DNA from: Branchiostoma floridae
Lineage: Eukaryota; Chordata; Leptocardii; Amphioxiformes; Branchiostomatidae
NCBI RefSeq assembly: GCF_000003815.2
Contig: NC_049981.1
Coordinates: 28,726,111 to 28,790,110, forward strand
Reading direction: 5' to 3'
Length of the DNA stretch: 64,000 bases
The position numbers and the translations under genes are program-made. The notes under the pieces were generated by a model. It did not search any database, was not told the DNA's origin, and was given only the letters and a program-made list of their open reading frames with translations. Of the stretch, positions 1 to 11,208 are shown one piece after another. How positions within the stretch are numbered: the stretch's first letter is position 1; each line of letters starts with the position of its first letter.

Positions 1-540
1 CATGATATCCTGTTATGTGTAACCACGAGTTCAAACTATTTCTACATATTCCTACAACTGTTCCACAATTGTCAAAAGATGATGTCTTAAATCAAGGACG
101 TTACTCAAATCTACTGTCACTAACGCTCTGGAAAAAAAAACAATTATCTCAGAAACGTATTACGTATGACTGAAGTGGTAAAGCTTGTCTTGCTTCAGAC
201 CAATATTGTGGCAGTAATTTTATATCCGGATCATCATCATCGTCGCCGCATTTCTAGTGTTTCAAGTGAGGTGGGCCGTTATCCAAACTTTCATCTAGTT
301 TTAAATTTGTAATAAAATTTAAAAGTCATATGGAACATCTTTTTACATGATGCCACCTACATCCAACCTTCTTTTGAAAAAAGACATTGCTGCACTTGGC
401 AATCCGATTGTCATGAGAGTATTCAATACGATTGATTGAACAGACTACATAAGTTATAGGCATTGGCAAAATGTGCTATGGTTTAACTACCATCTGTAAC
501 GTTACATTTTGTTGGTAACGTGTACATTGTTTCCCCCCAG

Positions 541-1967
541 GCGGCGTGGCTGTGTCCTAACGGGGACTCCGACTGTGATCCCGGCGAGTGCTGCGTCAGG
601 TCCTTCATCATTAACACCTGCCAGGACAGGGTAAGGAGTACTTCAGTAATATCCAAGCAGATCCTATGGTGCCATAAGATAGTATCAAAACTGGCATAGG
701 AGTCTAGCCGGCTAAGGGAGTCAAACGGGCAGCTTGATACTATACATTACGCACCGTTGATCTGGTTGTAGATTAGTACTTCAGACCTGAAACTTTACCA
801 AGATTCTTCTCATCCTCTACTACATCCAGACAAGAAATCATTATCATGCTTTTAGTTTGTGTAAGCAAAGTTAGGTTCCACAGCAAAATTAAATAGCTAT
901 TATCTTTTTTACCTGCTACTAAGTGTTTAGTACTGTGTAAATGTGCTTTGCGATACTCTTCTCTCAAACTAACAGTAACTTATGGTAACGGCAATTATCT
1001 AACTGTAAGTAACGTTATGTCTTGGAGTTCTGTCCTGTTAGGAAAGGAATATGACCCTAGTTGAAGTTCGGCGGTAATGAGAATTTTATTACATGGGCCG
1101 GGGGGTTCATATTATTTGTGTAGACACATCTTTTATGTTTCTAAAGCCTAATATTTTTTTTACTTTGTCCTACTCCTTTTTCACATCTTTCTCTTGGTGA
1201 TACAGAATGGAAAGCCGCCATTTTCTTAATCTTTTTATGCTAATTTGCCCCACCACACATCCCACTGAGGTAACAGGTTGTTTCGCAACAATGTCAATTC
1301 GCAACCGTCAGTTCGCAACAAGGCAAGTCTTTTCGCAACAAGGTACAAGTCGTTTCGCAACATTTTAATGTTATTAAACTTGATAGCCTGATAGTATTAG
1401 AAATCGTATTCCTAACATAATTGTACTGCTTCCACGTAAAAATCTTACCGGGTGCGAAAGACAACCCCGGCGGCAGAGGAACATGGGGCCGCATGGACCT
1501 GACAGCCCGATGATTTTCATGCGCCGGGTGGTATAGTTTCATACGTGTCGTGCACAGGAAGGAGTCTTCCTAACATAATTGTACTATGTTAGGGATACTA
1601 TTTCTAATACTATTAGGGTATCAAGATTAATAACATTAAAATGTTGTGAAACGACTTGTACCTTGTTGCGAAAAGACTTGCCTTGTTGCGAACTGACGGT
1701 TGCGAACTGACATTGTTGCGAAACAACCTGTACCCCCCACTGACATCATCTGAAATGAATTAGCATTCTCAACTGTTGTGTCTCTCTCCCCAGCCCGGCC
1801 TGTACGACTCCTGCAACAACGACGCCCTCTCCGTCACCGGCTACTGCGACTGCGCAGAAGGCTTGAGGTGTGCCGACTACGGCACCAGCGCCTTCTCCGA
1901 CTTCTTCAGCGGCGACGGCTGGTGCGTCACCGCGCCCGCGGAGCCCGGCAGCGGGAACGGGGTCTAA
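541..1967 (+). CDS. Secreted ten-cysteine prokineticin/colipase-like protein, copy 1 (5'-partial)
   Basis: Two coding exons are visible: 541-630 (after a CCCCCCAG acceptor, before GTAAGG) and 1794-1967 (after CTCTCCCCAG, ending TAA). Both junctions are phase 0. Together they encode 87 residues with ten cysteines spaced C-x6-C-x4-CC-x8-C-x9-C-x10-C-x-C-x5-C-x17-C. This is the arrangement of the prokineticin/colipase/Dickkopf-C fold, including the typical CC doublet and the C-x-C followed by GL-x-C. The signal-peptide exon expected from copy 2 is not found in bases 1-540 and probably lies upstream of the window. The tail after the last cysteine is short and Gly-rich. A polyadenylation signal AATAAA lies at 2025. 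Members of the fold class include receptor ligands, a lipase cofactor and Wnt antagonists, so the function is not determined. The gene is tandem with copy 2. The exons are GC-rich against an AT-rich background. Confidence 0.8.
651..745. mobile_element. Diverged copy of the palindromic element found at 27310
   Basis: The left part (CCAAGCAGATCCTATGGT onward) matches the left arm of the near-perfect palindrome at 27310-27470 with scattered substitutions. The right part (AGCTTGATACTATA) is a partial complement of its own left part. It sits just after the donor of copy 1 exon 2. Confidence 0.6.
1273..1731. mobile_element. Foldback/MITE-like element with ~150-bp terminal inverted repeats
   Basis: The left arm (1273 to about 1425) and right arm (about 1581-1731) are inverted copies. 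Both are built from repeats of TTCGCAACAAGG or its complement, then TTTTAATGTTATTAA, then TAGTATTAGAAAT. The core of about 150 bp (1426-1580) is GC-richer and non-repetitive. No transposase frame is visible, so this is a non-autonomous element. It lies in the intron of the copy 1 ten-cysteine gene. Confidence 0.8.
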
Positions 1968-4510
1968 TCTGAGGAAAATTGCCGTCCGATCTCTCTGAGA
2001 AAGTTCTTTAGATGTTGCGGACCAAATAAAGCAACTTGTCATGTAGATTGACTTTCGTATGTGTCGTTGATTGTCAGAGAGTTGAATTCAAATAGGCGTC
2101 CAGCGAGACGAAGAACATCGAATAGCTGGACCTTTTCATTCTATAGTTGGTCACTCTTTACTGTCTTTAGGATTATTGTCGACTAGGTACAAAATGCCTT
2201 GCATGCATGTCAATGAAATAGAATCTAGTTCAGATATAACAATGTTTGTGACCCGATATGTTCTCTCATGGCTTTTTGAATGTTGTGTCGTTCACTTCAA
2301 GGTCAGAAGTTTCCTCGTAATGTCCTACATTGAAAAATATCGGAATACCAAAAAGATGTTTCTATGTCCTACGTCATTGCAAAATGTCGGAATTAAAATT
2401 GATAAGGAGTTATGAATTTTGTGAGTCTTAAGAGTTGAGGGTCCTAACTTGATTACGTCTTTTTTGCGTATATCAGTACATTAGACCTATGGGTGAAAGA
2501 GCTCAATGACAGTTTACCTTGAATATATATAAATGCACATACACACTTCGAGTTCCTAGCACAGCTATATGCAGCTCTTACCGAAAAGTCCCTCCCGAAA
2601 AAGCAATAGGATTATCCAAACAAATATATATATAATGGGAGCCTAATGAATACAGTCCATCTGGGTCCGTTGCGTTGATATACATAGAAAAGTATGTGTC
2701 CTTTTCCGTGACTAAATGCATTCCAAAGCAACTCCACAACTTATGTCAGGCCAGGCAAAAATGGCAGCTTCGCAATCCAGTTTATCATTTTACTCCCGTG
2801 CTATCTTCTTTCTATCGTCTTCCAACATTGACGACACTTAGTCTGATGACAAGTCTCAGTGAGACGTGCCGGATACCATGCGAGCTCCTTTCGCGATATC
2901 TCGTGAGACCGTTGACAGCTGACGCTCAAACTTTGCAGATAGCCGTATCTCAGCTGAATACAGCTAGCGACTTTTTCAAACCTCTGCCGGTAATGTTGAC
3001 TCTATTGACCTTGCCAGGACAAGTGAACGGTAACTCAGAATCTTGCCTGGTGAAGTGCTATTGCGCACGCGCAGTGTACTGGGCAAGATATTAACTATAT
3101 TATAAAGGTTGTTTTATGAATATGGTGAACAAATTCGGATTTTTTGCCTTTGTTTGTAATTTGTCAAAAATGCATATTGTCATAGATTGCTCATGTGTAC
3201 ATAAGGCCCTTTTTATTTGATTTTATGGATGACATCCACTCAAAAACGTCTGTTTCCAGAAAAAGTTTTGACGGTACTGTAAACCGTATAAAGCAGCTAG
3301 AAAATAAGCAAATACACGTCATCAATTGACAAAAATATATATAAACGATGGTTACTTAATGTCGCAGAATGGCAGTCAGTCCCCAAGTCAATGAAAAAGA
3401 TGTGAAAGAAAAAAAAAGAATATATTGTTCGGTTTACCAAGCTGTGTGTGTTCAGTCGTTAGTTCAACAACGACTTCGCAACAAATAAGATCTCATAAGG
3501 AAGGCAACCGTTTTTGTTAAACTTTTTTTTATTCCCACACTCGCACCAGTTTGGGGAGTATGCCATCCATATAATCAAATCAACATGGCCTAATCGTGTT
3601 ACAGAATAAAACTGTACCTTTTTGAAAGTCATTTTTGACGTTACCGAGCAGCAAAATATTTTAGGCAAGAGAAATCAGCAACCAATGCGTAAAATTTGTT
3701 TGAATGTGGACAGCTTGCTCCCCCCGACAGCAAGAAAAAAAATCGTCATCGTTTTTACTATGAATCGAGCAAAAACGGTAACGTGTATACATGCGTCTTC
3801 AAATATCTTGAATGGCCTATCAGGTGTTTCATATTTGCATTTCTTGTGCCTTTCGGATGCCACACCCCATAAGGTCACGATACCAAGTCCTTGAATGTCG
3901 TCATATGCAGAGGGGACGGATCGTTATATCTCTGACATATGGCAATTCATTGAGTCTCCACCATTCTCGCTTATTTCTTATTTCTTACATTGTATGATAA
4001 TAATGATATTCGTGATTGCTATTAGTGACAATTTATGCCCTGATCATGATACTATGGGAAAGGGGTGTCCCTCACGGTCAAGCTCATGATTTCAATTGGT
4101 TGGTAACTGCGAGATCTCAGTTCCACCCTGGGAAGGGCATCTCGGTTGGGGCTGCATCAGTCTTTCGGAAGGGACGTAAAATTTGGGTCCAATGTTTGAG
4201 GATGTGTCTCGAGCGAGTTTAAGGGGACGGACTAGCAACCCCTCCCTAAAAATAAGGATAGTTGCTGTCCTGTGTTCCTCTGGGACTACAAGTATCCGAA
4301 GGAACTCTGAGAAAATGATAATGCAATGGTTTCCAGTGCCTTTCAGAATGATAATAATACCCCTTGTGTTACCTGAATCGTCCCTTAACTCTCTCCTTAT
4401 TAGGTGGGTCAGTATGATGGTAGATGTTTCGTCATCCTGAAACGGCACACGGTACAAAAGCAATTCTAGACAGAAGGTTCTTTCCCGTTTGATCTGACCT
4501 CACCGGCTCA
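1968..4510. other. Intergenic region between the two ten-cysteine genes
   Basis: No supported coding exon. The longest open frames (2675-3094 +, 4092-4463 -) lack splice context, domains or codon bias. The part around 4080-4300 looks like a dispersed repeat, but no second copy is in the window. A weak TATA-like TACAAAAG at 4453 lies 58 bases before the ATG of copy 2 and could position its promoter. Confidence 0.4.
2025..2030 (+). promoter_or_regulatory. Polyadenylation signal of copy 1
   Basis: AATAAA lies 58 bases after the TAA stop of copy 1. Confidence 0.7.
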
Positions 4511-5642
4511 ATGATGAAGTCTTTCCTGGCTTTCCTGGCCTTCGCCGCCATCTTCTACACCACAGAGGTGTGTTGAATTTTGCAATCTTTTTACTTGACT
4601 GCATACGTACATATTACTGTACTATTATTGTGAGAAATGTTATAAAAATTGACTATGTTTGACAAACTGCAAAGTGTGGTAGCAAACGACGATGACTTGC
4701 CGCCACAGCTTGTGTCTCAGTGTGTAGTTGCGTTAAATCATTGTTATTCACCATTGTCATCTAGCTACTTCGTATATTTTGTTTCTGCTATTGTATTTTG
4801 CTTGTAGTATTCATGATCTGGGCTCCTAAGTTTATATTCTGCTAACATTCAGGAGTTCCCTTGGAAATCGGCGCTTTTCGAAATGAAGGGACTACGTTCT
4901 TATTGTCAATCCGTCCCTGAATGATTCTTGTGTGCTGTAGCAATATATAACGCCATAGTAGAGTTCCTGCGTACTATAACGTAACCCTTCACATTTACTT
5001 CTTACTACAGGGTCTGATATTCGAGCCTTTCTGCTCCACGGATGCGGACTGTGAACCCAACGAATGCTGTGAGCGGAGCATCGTCCTGAACAGCTGCAAG
5101 CCCAGGGTAAGGACATAACGTTCTTAAAGGACACGAAAGCCTTACAAAACAGTATGTTATGACGGAGACTTCTACTGTGTATAGGCTAGTGCATGTACGA
5201 ATAGCCAAGGCTAGATCTCTAAACAGATCATGCTGTTGTTCCCCTGGCAAAACGTCGTATAACAGGCGGCCATGGCCAGTGACAATCCTGCCAAAGGGTC
5301 TCCTTTGACTGGGTTCTTTAGCGTTTTATCTGGTCTAAAAGGGTCGAATTCGTAGAAAACTATCCAATGCGCCAGTATGATATCTACCCCTAAAACTACA
5401 GACAGCCCTATTTTAATCATATGCTACAAACATTTGTCCAATGTTTGCGTACACACTGACGTGGAGGCTATACTGTGTATTTCCCCAAGCCCGGCCTGTA
5501 CGACTACTGCAACTCCAACAGCCTAACCCTGACTGGGCTCTGTCCCTGCGACGAGGGGCTAGAGTGTGTCGACTACAACCAAAACTTCGTCTTCGACGTT
5601 GTGACCGGGGACAGTTGGTGTGTGGCCCTGCCGGACGTCTAG
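4511..5642 (+). CDS. Secreted ten-cysteine prokineticin/colipase-like protein, copy 2 (complete)
   Basis: Three exons, 4511-4567, 5011-5106 and 5490-5642, all joined in phase 0, give a 101-aa protein. Exon 1 encodes a signal peptide (MMKSFLAFLAFAAIFYTTE). Exon 2 carries cysteines 1-5 including the CC doublet. Exon 3 starts PGLYDYC and carries cysteines 6-10. Spacing is C-x5-C-x4-CC-x8-C-x9-C-x10-C-x-C-x5-C-x17-C, almost identical to copy 1. Donors are GTGTGT and GTAAGG, and acceptors are CTACAG and CCCCAAG. The protein ends four residues earlier in family terms than its neighbours, at PDV-stop, without the Gly-rich tail seen in copy 1 and in the exon at 6300. The start is chosen because it opens directly on a hydrophobic signal; a second ATG follows immediately. 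AATAAA lies at 5692. A secreted, disulphide-rich ligand or cofactor is likely; the receptor and activity are unknown. Confidence 0.85.
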
Positions 5643-5691
5643 TCGGCCCGTCCGAGAACCTACGCTTCCCCCGTTCGTCGTTTTTGACGTG

Positions 5692-5697
5692 AATAAA
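5692..5697 (+). promoter_or_regulatory. Polyadenylation signal of copy 2
   Basis: AATAAA lies 50 bases after the TAG stop at 5642. Exon 3 of copy 2 can therefore end a transcript without use of the exon at 6300. Confidence 0.7.
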
Positions 5698-6299
5698 ATT
5701 CATGATGAAAACTTTGTCCGAATCTTTCATACATAACATTACATTTGTACGGTAATTGCAACCAGTTCATTCCACCATTTGAAAGGAGTATATCGCCGTA
5801 ACGTAAGCTTAAAATTCGTGTCCTTGCATGTAGGATTGATATATACTATTAGGTACGTATATGTATAGTTATGTCCAAAGCTAGAGGTCGTTTGCAGCGG
5901 TCGCTACTCTGACTCCGATGCAACCTTGACCAAAAAGGACGAAAGAGGCTCGGCAGCTATGATGCGTTCGGGCTCCAGGCTACATGTATGTATGTATATA
6001 TACACTATTCCCACTCTATTGGGAATATCGACGCAACGTCAAAGGACAGCAATCAGAAAAGATGCTAAGGGAAAGATATCTGGATGTACTTAAAGCCTAC
6101 AGGTATGTCCGTGACTAGTTTCATCAGATCGAGACATTGCAGATGTACCTGGGGGAGAGAAGGTAGCTGCATGATCATGGCCTTGAGGACGGTAGCTGAC
6201 GGACTACCGGGACGTTCAATGGAAGGTAAAATGTGTGTAGAGGAACATGTTGTGTGGAGACAAATATCTTCTCAATTTTGTGTATTTCTCACCCTGCAG

Positions 6300-6473
6300 C
6301 CCGGCCTGTACGAGTACTGTAACGTGGACAGCCTGACGCTGACCGGTCTGTGCTCCTGTGACGAGGGGCTGGAGTGTGTGGACTACAACCAGAACTTCGT
6401 CTTCGACGTCTTCACCGGAGACAGCTGGTGCGTGCCCATCCCAGACGTGGTGGGATCTGGTGGCGGATTTTGA
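6300..6473 (+). CDS. Second copy of the last exon of the ten-cysteine protein (alternative last exon or orphan copy)
   Basis: This 58-codon open exon follows a CACCCTGCAG acceptor and ends in TGA. It encodes cysteines 6-10 with spacing x10, x1, x5 and x17, identical to exon 3 of the gene at 4511-5642. It keeps most of that exon's sequence (GLECVDYNQNFVFDV) but adds a Gly-rich tail like copy 1. No signal exon or CC-doublet exon is found between 5643 and 6299. The simplest reading is an alternative last exon for the gene starting at 4511, since it uses the same phase 0. An orphan exon left by a tandem duplication is the other option. Its reading frame and cysteines are intact, and AATAAA signals follow at 6508 and near 6554, which favours use. 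Confidence 0.7.
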   Translation, partial: PGLYEYCNVDSLTLTGLCSCDEGLECVDYNQNFVFDVFTGDSWCVPIPDVVGSGGGF

Positions 6474-6507
6474 GGTCGCTGGGCCGTCACTCCATAACTA
6501 TGGCCAG

Positions 6508-6513
6508 AATAAA
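6508..6513 (+). promoter_or_regulatory. Polyadenylation signal after the extra last exon
   Basis: AATAAA lies 35 bases after the TGA at 6473, and a second AATAAA lies near 6554. The downstream exon thus has its own possible 3' end. Confidence 0.6.
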
Positions 6514-6559
6514 GAATATTGCAGCCAAACCCTTGCAAATTGATAAGAATTGAAATAAA

Positions 6560-8220
6560 ATTGATCCGAGAAAAAGGCTTGGCCGTCTTGTCTACGCTTT
6601 AGTAAATGTGGAATCTTCTATACTATTAAATAGCACTCGATAACGTATGTTTTTGATTCCGTAAATGTAGTTTTAGTAGATACTCAATGACCTTCCCTTG
6701 GCCTTTCTATTTTTCTTTTCTATCTCACCACCCGGGCACCATCCCCTATTTGTGTACCAGGTAAAATAGATAGTAGAACCGCATGAAATGCCTCACAGCA
6801 GTGTCAACAAGAGCAAAACGAGCATTTCAACGTCTACCCACATACCAAATATCAAAACGATCCATCAAGGAGTTCTCTATTTATCTTGCGGAAAGACATC
6901 TCCATCACAGTCGCTACAATATCTCCATTTCACGTAGGTAACAACCCCGACCGACTTATGTGCTAGGATATTAGATAGGGGTAGTACAGCTTGGATTCAC
7001 TGCGAGGAACAAAAGGGAGGGAAGTCATAGAGGGAATTGGATTACTGTCATGTGCACTGAAATATCAACTTCCTTGACTCTTTTTGGTTATAAGCACATT
7101 TCAAAAAGCCATCCTGACACACATATTGTGATGGCTATGGAATCTAAACATGCGAAACTAGACACTTATATCCCTTGACGATAGGCTATCCATATATGCA
7201 TGAGCCTGCCGTGGATTATGGGTAAAGGAGCGGTCACATTCGTAGTATCAGTATGCTGTCGTATGATTTTAATGTCGTGGAATTTTCAAGCAGGCTGTGG
7301 CAGAACCAACCACTAACAAGGCTTTTTTTTTCTAACAAGACAGTTGAATTTCTATGACATGTTCACGACTCATATCCAGTTGCTTGAGTAACTACTTTTT
7401 GGCGTATCTTACTACCTGGATGTCTAAATAACCTATATGATCGACAACCAAGTATAAATTTTAGTAACAACCCGCACAGCATACATTACATCAGACTGTC
7501 AACTTTAACCTGTTGGGCAAACATTTCCCAACCAGGTACGGTTGCATAAGAAGAACGATACTGGTGTCGGACATCTCGGTATTTGGGGCAACTCTATCTT
7601 ATCAAGTCCTACCGGTCTTTGTATTTGCCAAAGGGGTCGAGTAGGTTTGTTTTTTAATTTCCCCTGACGCATATCGGTATCAGATCAGGCCCACTCCCTC
7701 CAGAACACCGTCAAACAGTTCGAGAAGGTGGCTATCACCTGGTGTGTGTTCTCGCACTGCGTGAGACTCGGTGCACCTGCTCATCGCGTCACATCTAACG
7801 GTATTTGCGCTTCTACGCCGTGCGCTTCTCTAGTGGCGCGGCCGTATTCATCGTAGGTTGCCGTACAATTTTCAAGCAGGCTGTGAAACAACCACTGACA
7901 AGGACATAAGACAAACTATTCCGTATGAAGACAGCCTGATACGACATGCGCACGACTATCCCAAGAATACCCAAGTTTTCTACACATTCCCTAAATTTCC
8001 ATCAGTTATGAATGACACCTATGAACGACCATCCTTTGAGAGTCTATGATGTGGGTTTTAGGAGGGGCTTAAATAATAGTTTTCATTTTCCTACATGTAT
8101 TTTATATAACGTCTACGTAATTGTATTTTTCACCTTTTACCTACATCTCTTGTTTTCATGTTTTTGAAAGATAACGTTATTGAATCTCATGCGCTGGCAT
8201 CCGTTCGTAATAGACGTCAT
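6560..8220. other. Intergenic region upstream of the kringle protease
   Basis: No exon is supported. An imperfect direct repeat with core ATTTTCAAGCAGGCTGTG followed by CAACCACT-ACAAGG occurs near 7281-7320 and again near 7870-7905, about 590 bp apart. This suggests two diverged copies of a dispersed repeat or an old segment duplication. Confidence 0.4.
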
Positions 8221-8222
8221 AT

Positions 8223-8228
8223 TATATA
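8223..8228 (+). promoter_or_regulatory. Candidate TATA box of the kringle protease
   Basis: TATATA followed by GAGCC lies 82 bases before the ATG at 8310. This would give a transcription start near 8255 and a short 5' leader. Confidence 0.5.
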
Positions 8229-8309
8229 GAGCCACCTGATCCCGTCTCCAGTGTAGGAGCAAACGGATAAAATTGCTCGGACAGTTTCGCACAAACAGAC
8301 GACAAAATC

Positions 8310-11158
8310 ATGAGGACAGCTCTAGCGCTTCTGAGCCTTTTGGCCTTGTCAGCTGCTCAAGGTTCGTCCTTCCAAACTCGCATCTCTTTGTCCACACATG
8401 TGGTCTGTTTGTTCCTTCGCAGGCGTAAGATATCTATCCTAAACACTGAAGATAGTGTTGTATAAATAGCGTATGTTATAGGCGGGCATGTCACGCTGCC
8501 ATATCAGACCGCCATATGCTACTGTGTTGTCTATAATGTCTTTTTAAAAAGATGACTCTGTGGAAACACTGGTGCTCTACAGTTTTGTGTCCATTTGTAA
8601 TAAATATCTAAAGCAAATACTAACACTTAATGAAGTATGGTATGATATTTATGTTCTTGAAATTTCCTCTGACGTTTTTTTAATGTAATTCTAATTTTGA
8701 GACATGGTGTTCAATGTCCCAAGTTCCCAACGCATTGTCCGAACGATTTAGCTACTTATACTGGATCCCGGTGCACGAATATTATAAAAGCTATAGAGAT
8801 TGATAGCAGTACAGTCAAACCTGTATTAGGGGCCACCTCTACAGAGGGGCCACCTGTCCATAGTGGCCACTTTCTGTCAGTCCCTTGGGTATTTTATCTA
8901 CAAGTTGCCACCTCTATACAGAGGCCACCTGTCTATAGTGGCCAAATGTGTCCGGTCCCTTGAGTGGCCGCTATAGACAGGTTTGACTGTACATATCCTG
9001 CGCAGAAACTTTGACGCACTTTTATTTCCTAAGTTAGCGTTTATTGTGTACACCGTTCGCCTCTCCCATTAGACTGCTATGTCGGTAGGGGCAGTGCCTA
9101 CCGTGGGGATGTAAACGTCACTTCTAACGGGCTAGAGTGCCAACCTTGGTCCGTCCAGGCCCCGAACGGACATGCCTTCACCCCCACCAACTACCCAGAC
9201 GCCGGGCTGGACGGGAACTACTGCCGCAACCCGGACAGCGACGTCAGGCCCTGGTGCTACACCATGGACCCGAACGTGCGGTACGGCTACTGTGACGCTC
9301 CGCAATGTGGTACGTTTAGAGTCAAAGGAGTTGAAATTTTGAAGAAAAAAAAAGTAACTGTTATCATCTGCTACTTCGTTGTCGGGCATTTTCCCTACCT
9401 TTTAGGTCATCATATGTATCGTAGTTTGTTGTTTACCGTTTTGTGCCCTGATCGTATTTGAAAATTTGAAATAGAATAACTGATAATGAAAATAGAACAG
9501 CCGCACATGCTGTAGCCTGTGTTTACACAAGCTCTCGCCGGCTGGGCTTAATGACCCCCTCCCCCCGAGAGGTGGCGGCAATTGTCGGGCCGGCCGCTAG
9601 GGGCTTGATTTTAGTCAGGCTACACATGCTGTGATTGCCCTACAATGTTTTGAAGCTGCAACTTTGTTGTTTACTTAAACTTATGTCGTTAATATATGTA
9701 TCGTTGTTTGCTAGTTACTACATTGTGTCCTGGTCTTTCTGGAATTTTTTAATACAAATTGAAAATGCAAATGCTGAAGCAAATGAAATCCCTCACAACT
9801 CAAGACTTGTGGAGAATTACAAGACAACATAGTGACCGCAAAACGAGATGAATACGGGACTTCTTGTTTAATATGACAAAACCATAATGTATAACGTTAG
9901 TATAAGACAATCAATTTGGGAGCTCCAAGAATAGCATGACTTTTGTTAATTCTAGAATGTTAGTATCACAGTGATAAGACAATAATGCCATTATTCCAGA
10001 CTGCATGTTCAACACCGGCGAGTTTTACAAGGGTTCAAAGGCCACCTCCATTTCCGGTCTGACCTGTCAGCGGTGGGACTCTCAGTCCCCTCACCAACAT
10101 GACAGGTGAATGAAATATTTAAATTTTAATCGTGACGTGTGTTAGCCTGGTAACCATACCTATGGGTTTAGGGATGTCTTTTACCGGTCACTACCCGGAA
10201 ATTAAATCATATGCCTTTTTTCTTCCGACCGGCCTTTGTACAAGGGACGACGTGTGCTAATGTGCATGGGCGAGGTGTCCCCGATGGTTCGGTTACCAGG
10301 CCAGACTGTCCACACAATTTCGATCCTTTTCAGTTTTCTTCAATAGAAAAATCCCCCACCCCTCTACTGTGACAATATGGGTTCTTGTACTTTGTCTATG
10401 TCGTGCGCACCTTGGTCCCAGTTCCAGATTTCTCCTTTATGATACGTATAGTTTTTATTTTATATTCCCTTCTTCTGTGTGAAGAACTCCACAAAACTAC
10501 CCTGAAAATGACCTTCGTGAGAACTACTGCCGTAACCCGGATGGAGAACCTCGTACCTGGTGTTACACTACGGACCCAAATGTGCGCTGGGAACACTGTG
10601 ATGTCCCGAAATGTGGTAAGTTTGCTTTACTACGCAATGTGCAGTATCACATACATCCGTATCGGGTGAGAATGGAATGGCAGAGCAAACTTGAATATTC
10701 AAATATCTTAAACTATTGGATGTTCAATAGCTTAAACCAATGCGCTTTCTTAAACTATTGAATTTCCCAATAGCTTAAAACCAAGGAGCCTGATTAAACT
10801 ATTGGATATGAATTAGATATCATTTCAAAAGGTGAACGTCTGGAGACCAGTGCGAAAATGGTCTGGAATCATCATACAACGCAAATCGTGGCCACGTCAG
10901 TTTTGAAACATTCGTTGACCATCTTAATATCAAGTCTCATGTAAACAACGCTGCATTGAGACCAGAAATCTTTTACCTTAGGAAAATGTTAAAGTATGCA
11001 TCTGTAACTAGGCTTGAATGTAAATTCATCTGTGACGGTAGTCAACATTATGTTACAATTTTTAAGACTCTAGGTAAGTGCTTTACTTTGTGTATGGATA
11101 TAAAGTCTTAAAAATTGTAGCATAATCTGTAACTAAGGGAGCGATAGAAGAATTGCGT

Positions 11159-11208
<50 letters not shown>

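Noticed and set aside
1746-2042. 98-codon - strand frame over the copy 1 last exon
   Set aside because: Shadow of the + strand exon, whose cysteine pattern and splice sites are clear.
2675-3094. 139-codon open frame on + strand between the ten-cysteine genes
   Set aside because: Low-complexity hydrophobic/Ser-Leu composition with no recognisable domain or gene context; treated as chance.
6084-6473. Reading the extra last exon as part of a 129-codon single-exon gene starting at 6084
   Set aside because: The part before 6300 has no family similarity and crosses a good acceptor; it is intron read-through.
541-6473. Calling the ten-cysteine proteins venom-type toxins because some AVIT-fold proteins occur in venoms
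   Set aside because: Fold similarity alone does not imply toxicity; the N-terminal AVIT-type motif is not present and the fold is shared with hormones and enzyme cofactors.
11047-11126. microRNA precursor
   Set aside because: The hairpin is very AT-rich with a 34-base loop and fits a small MITE better; no evidence for processing can be read from sequence.
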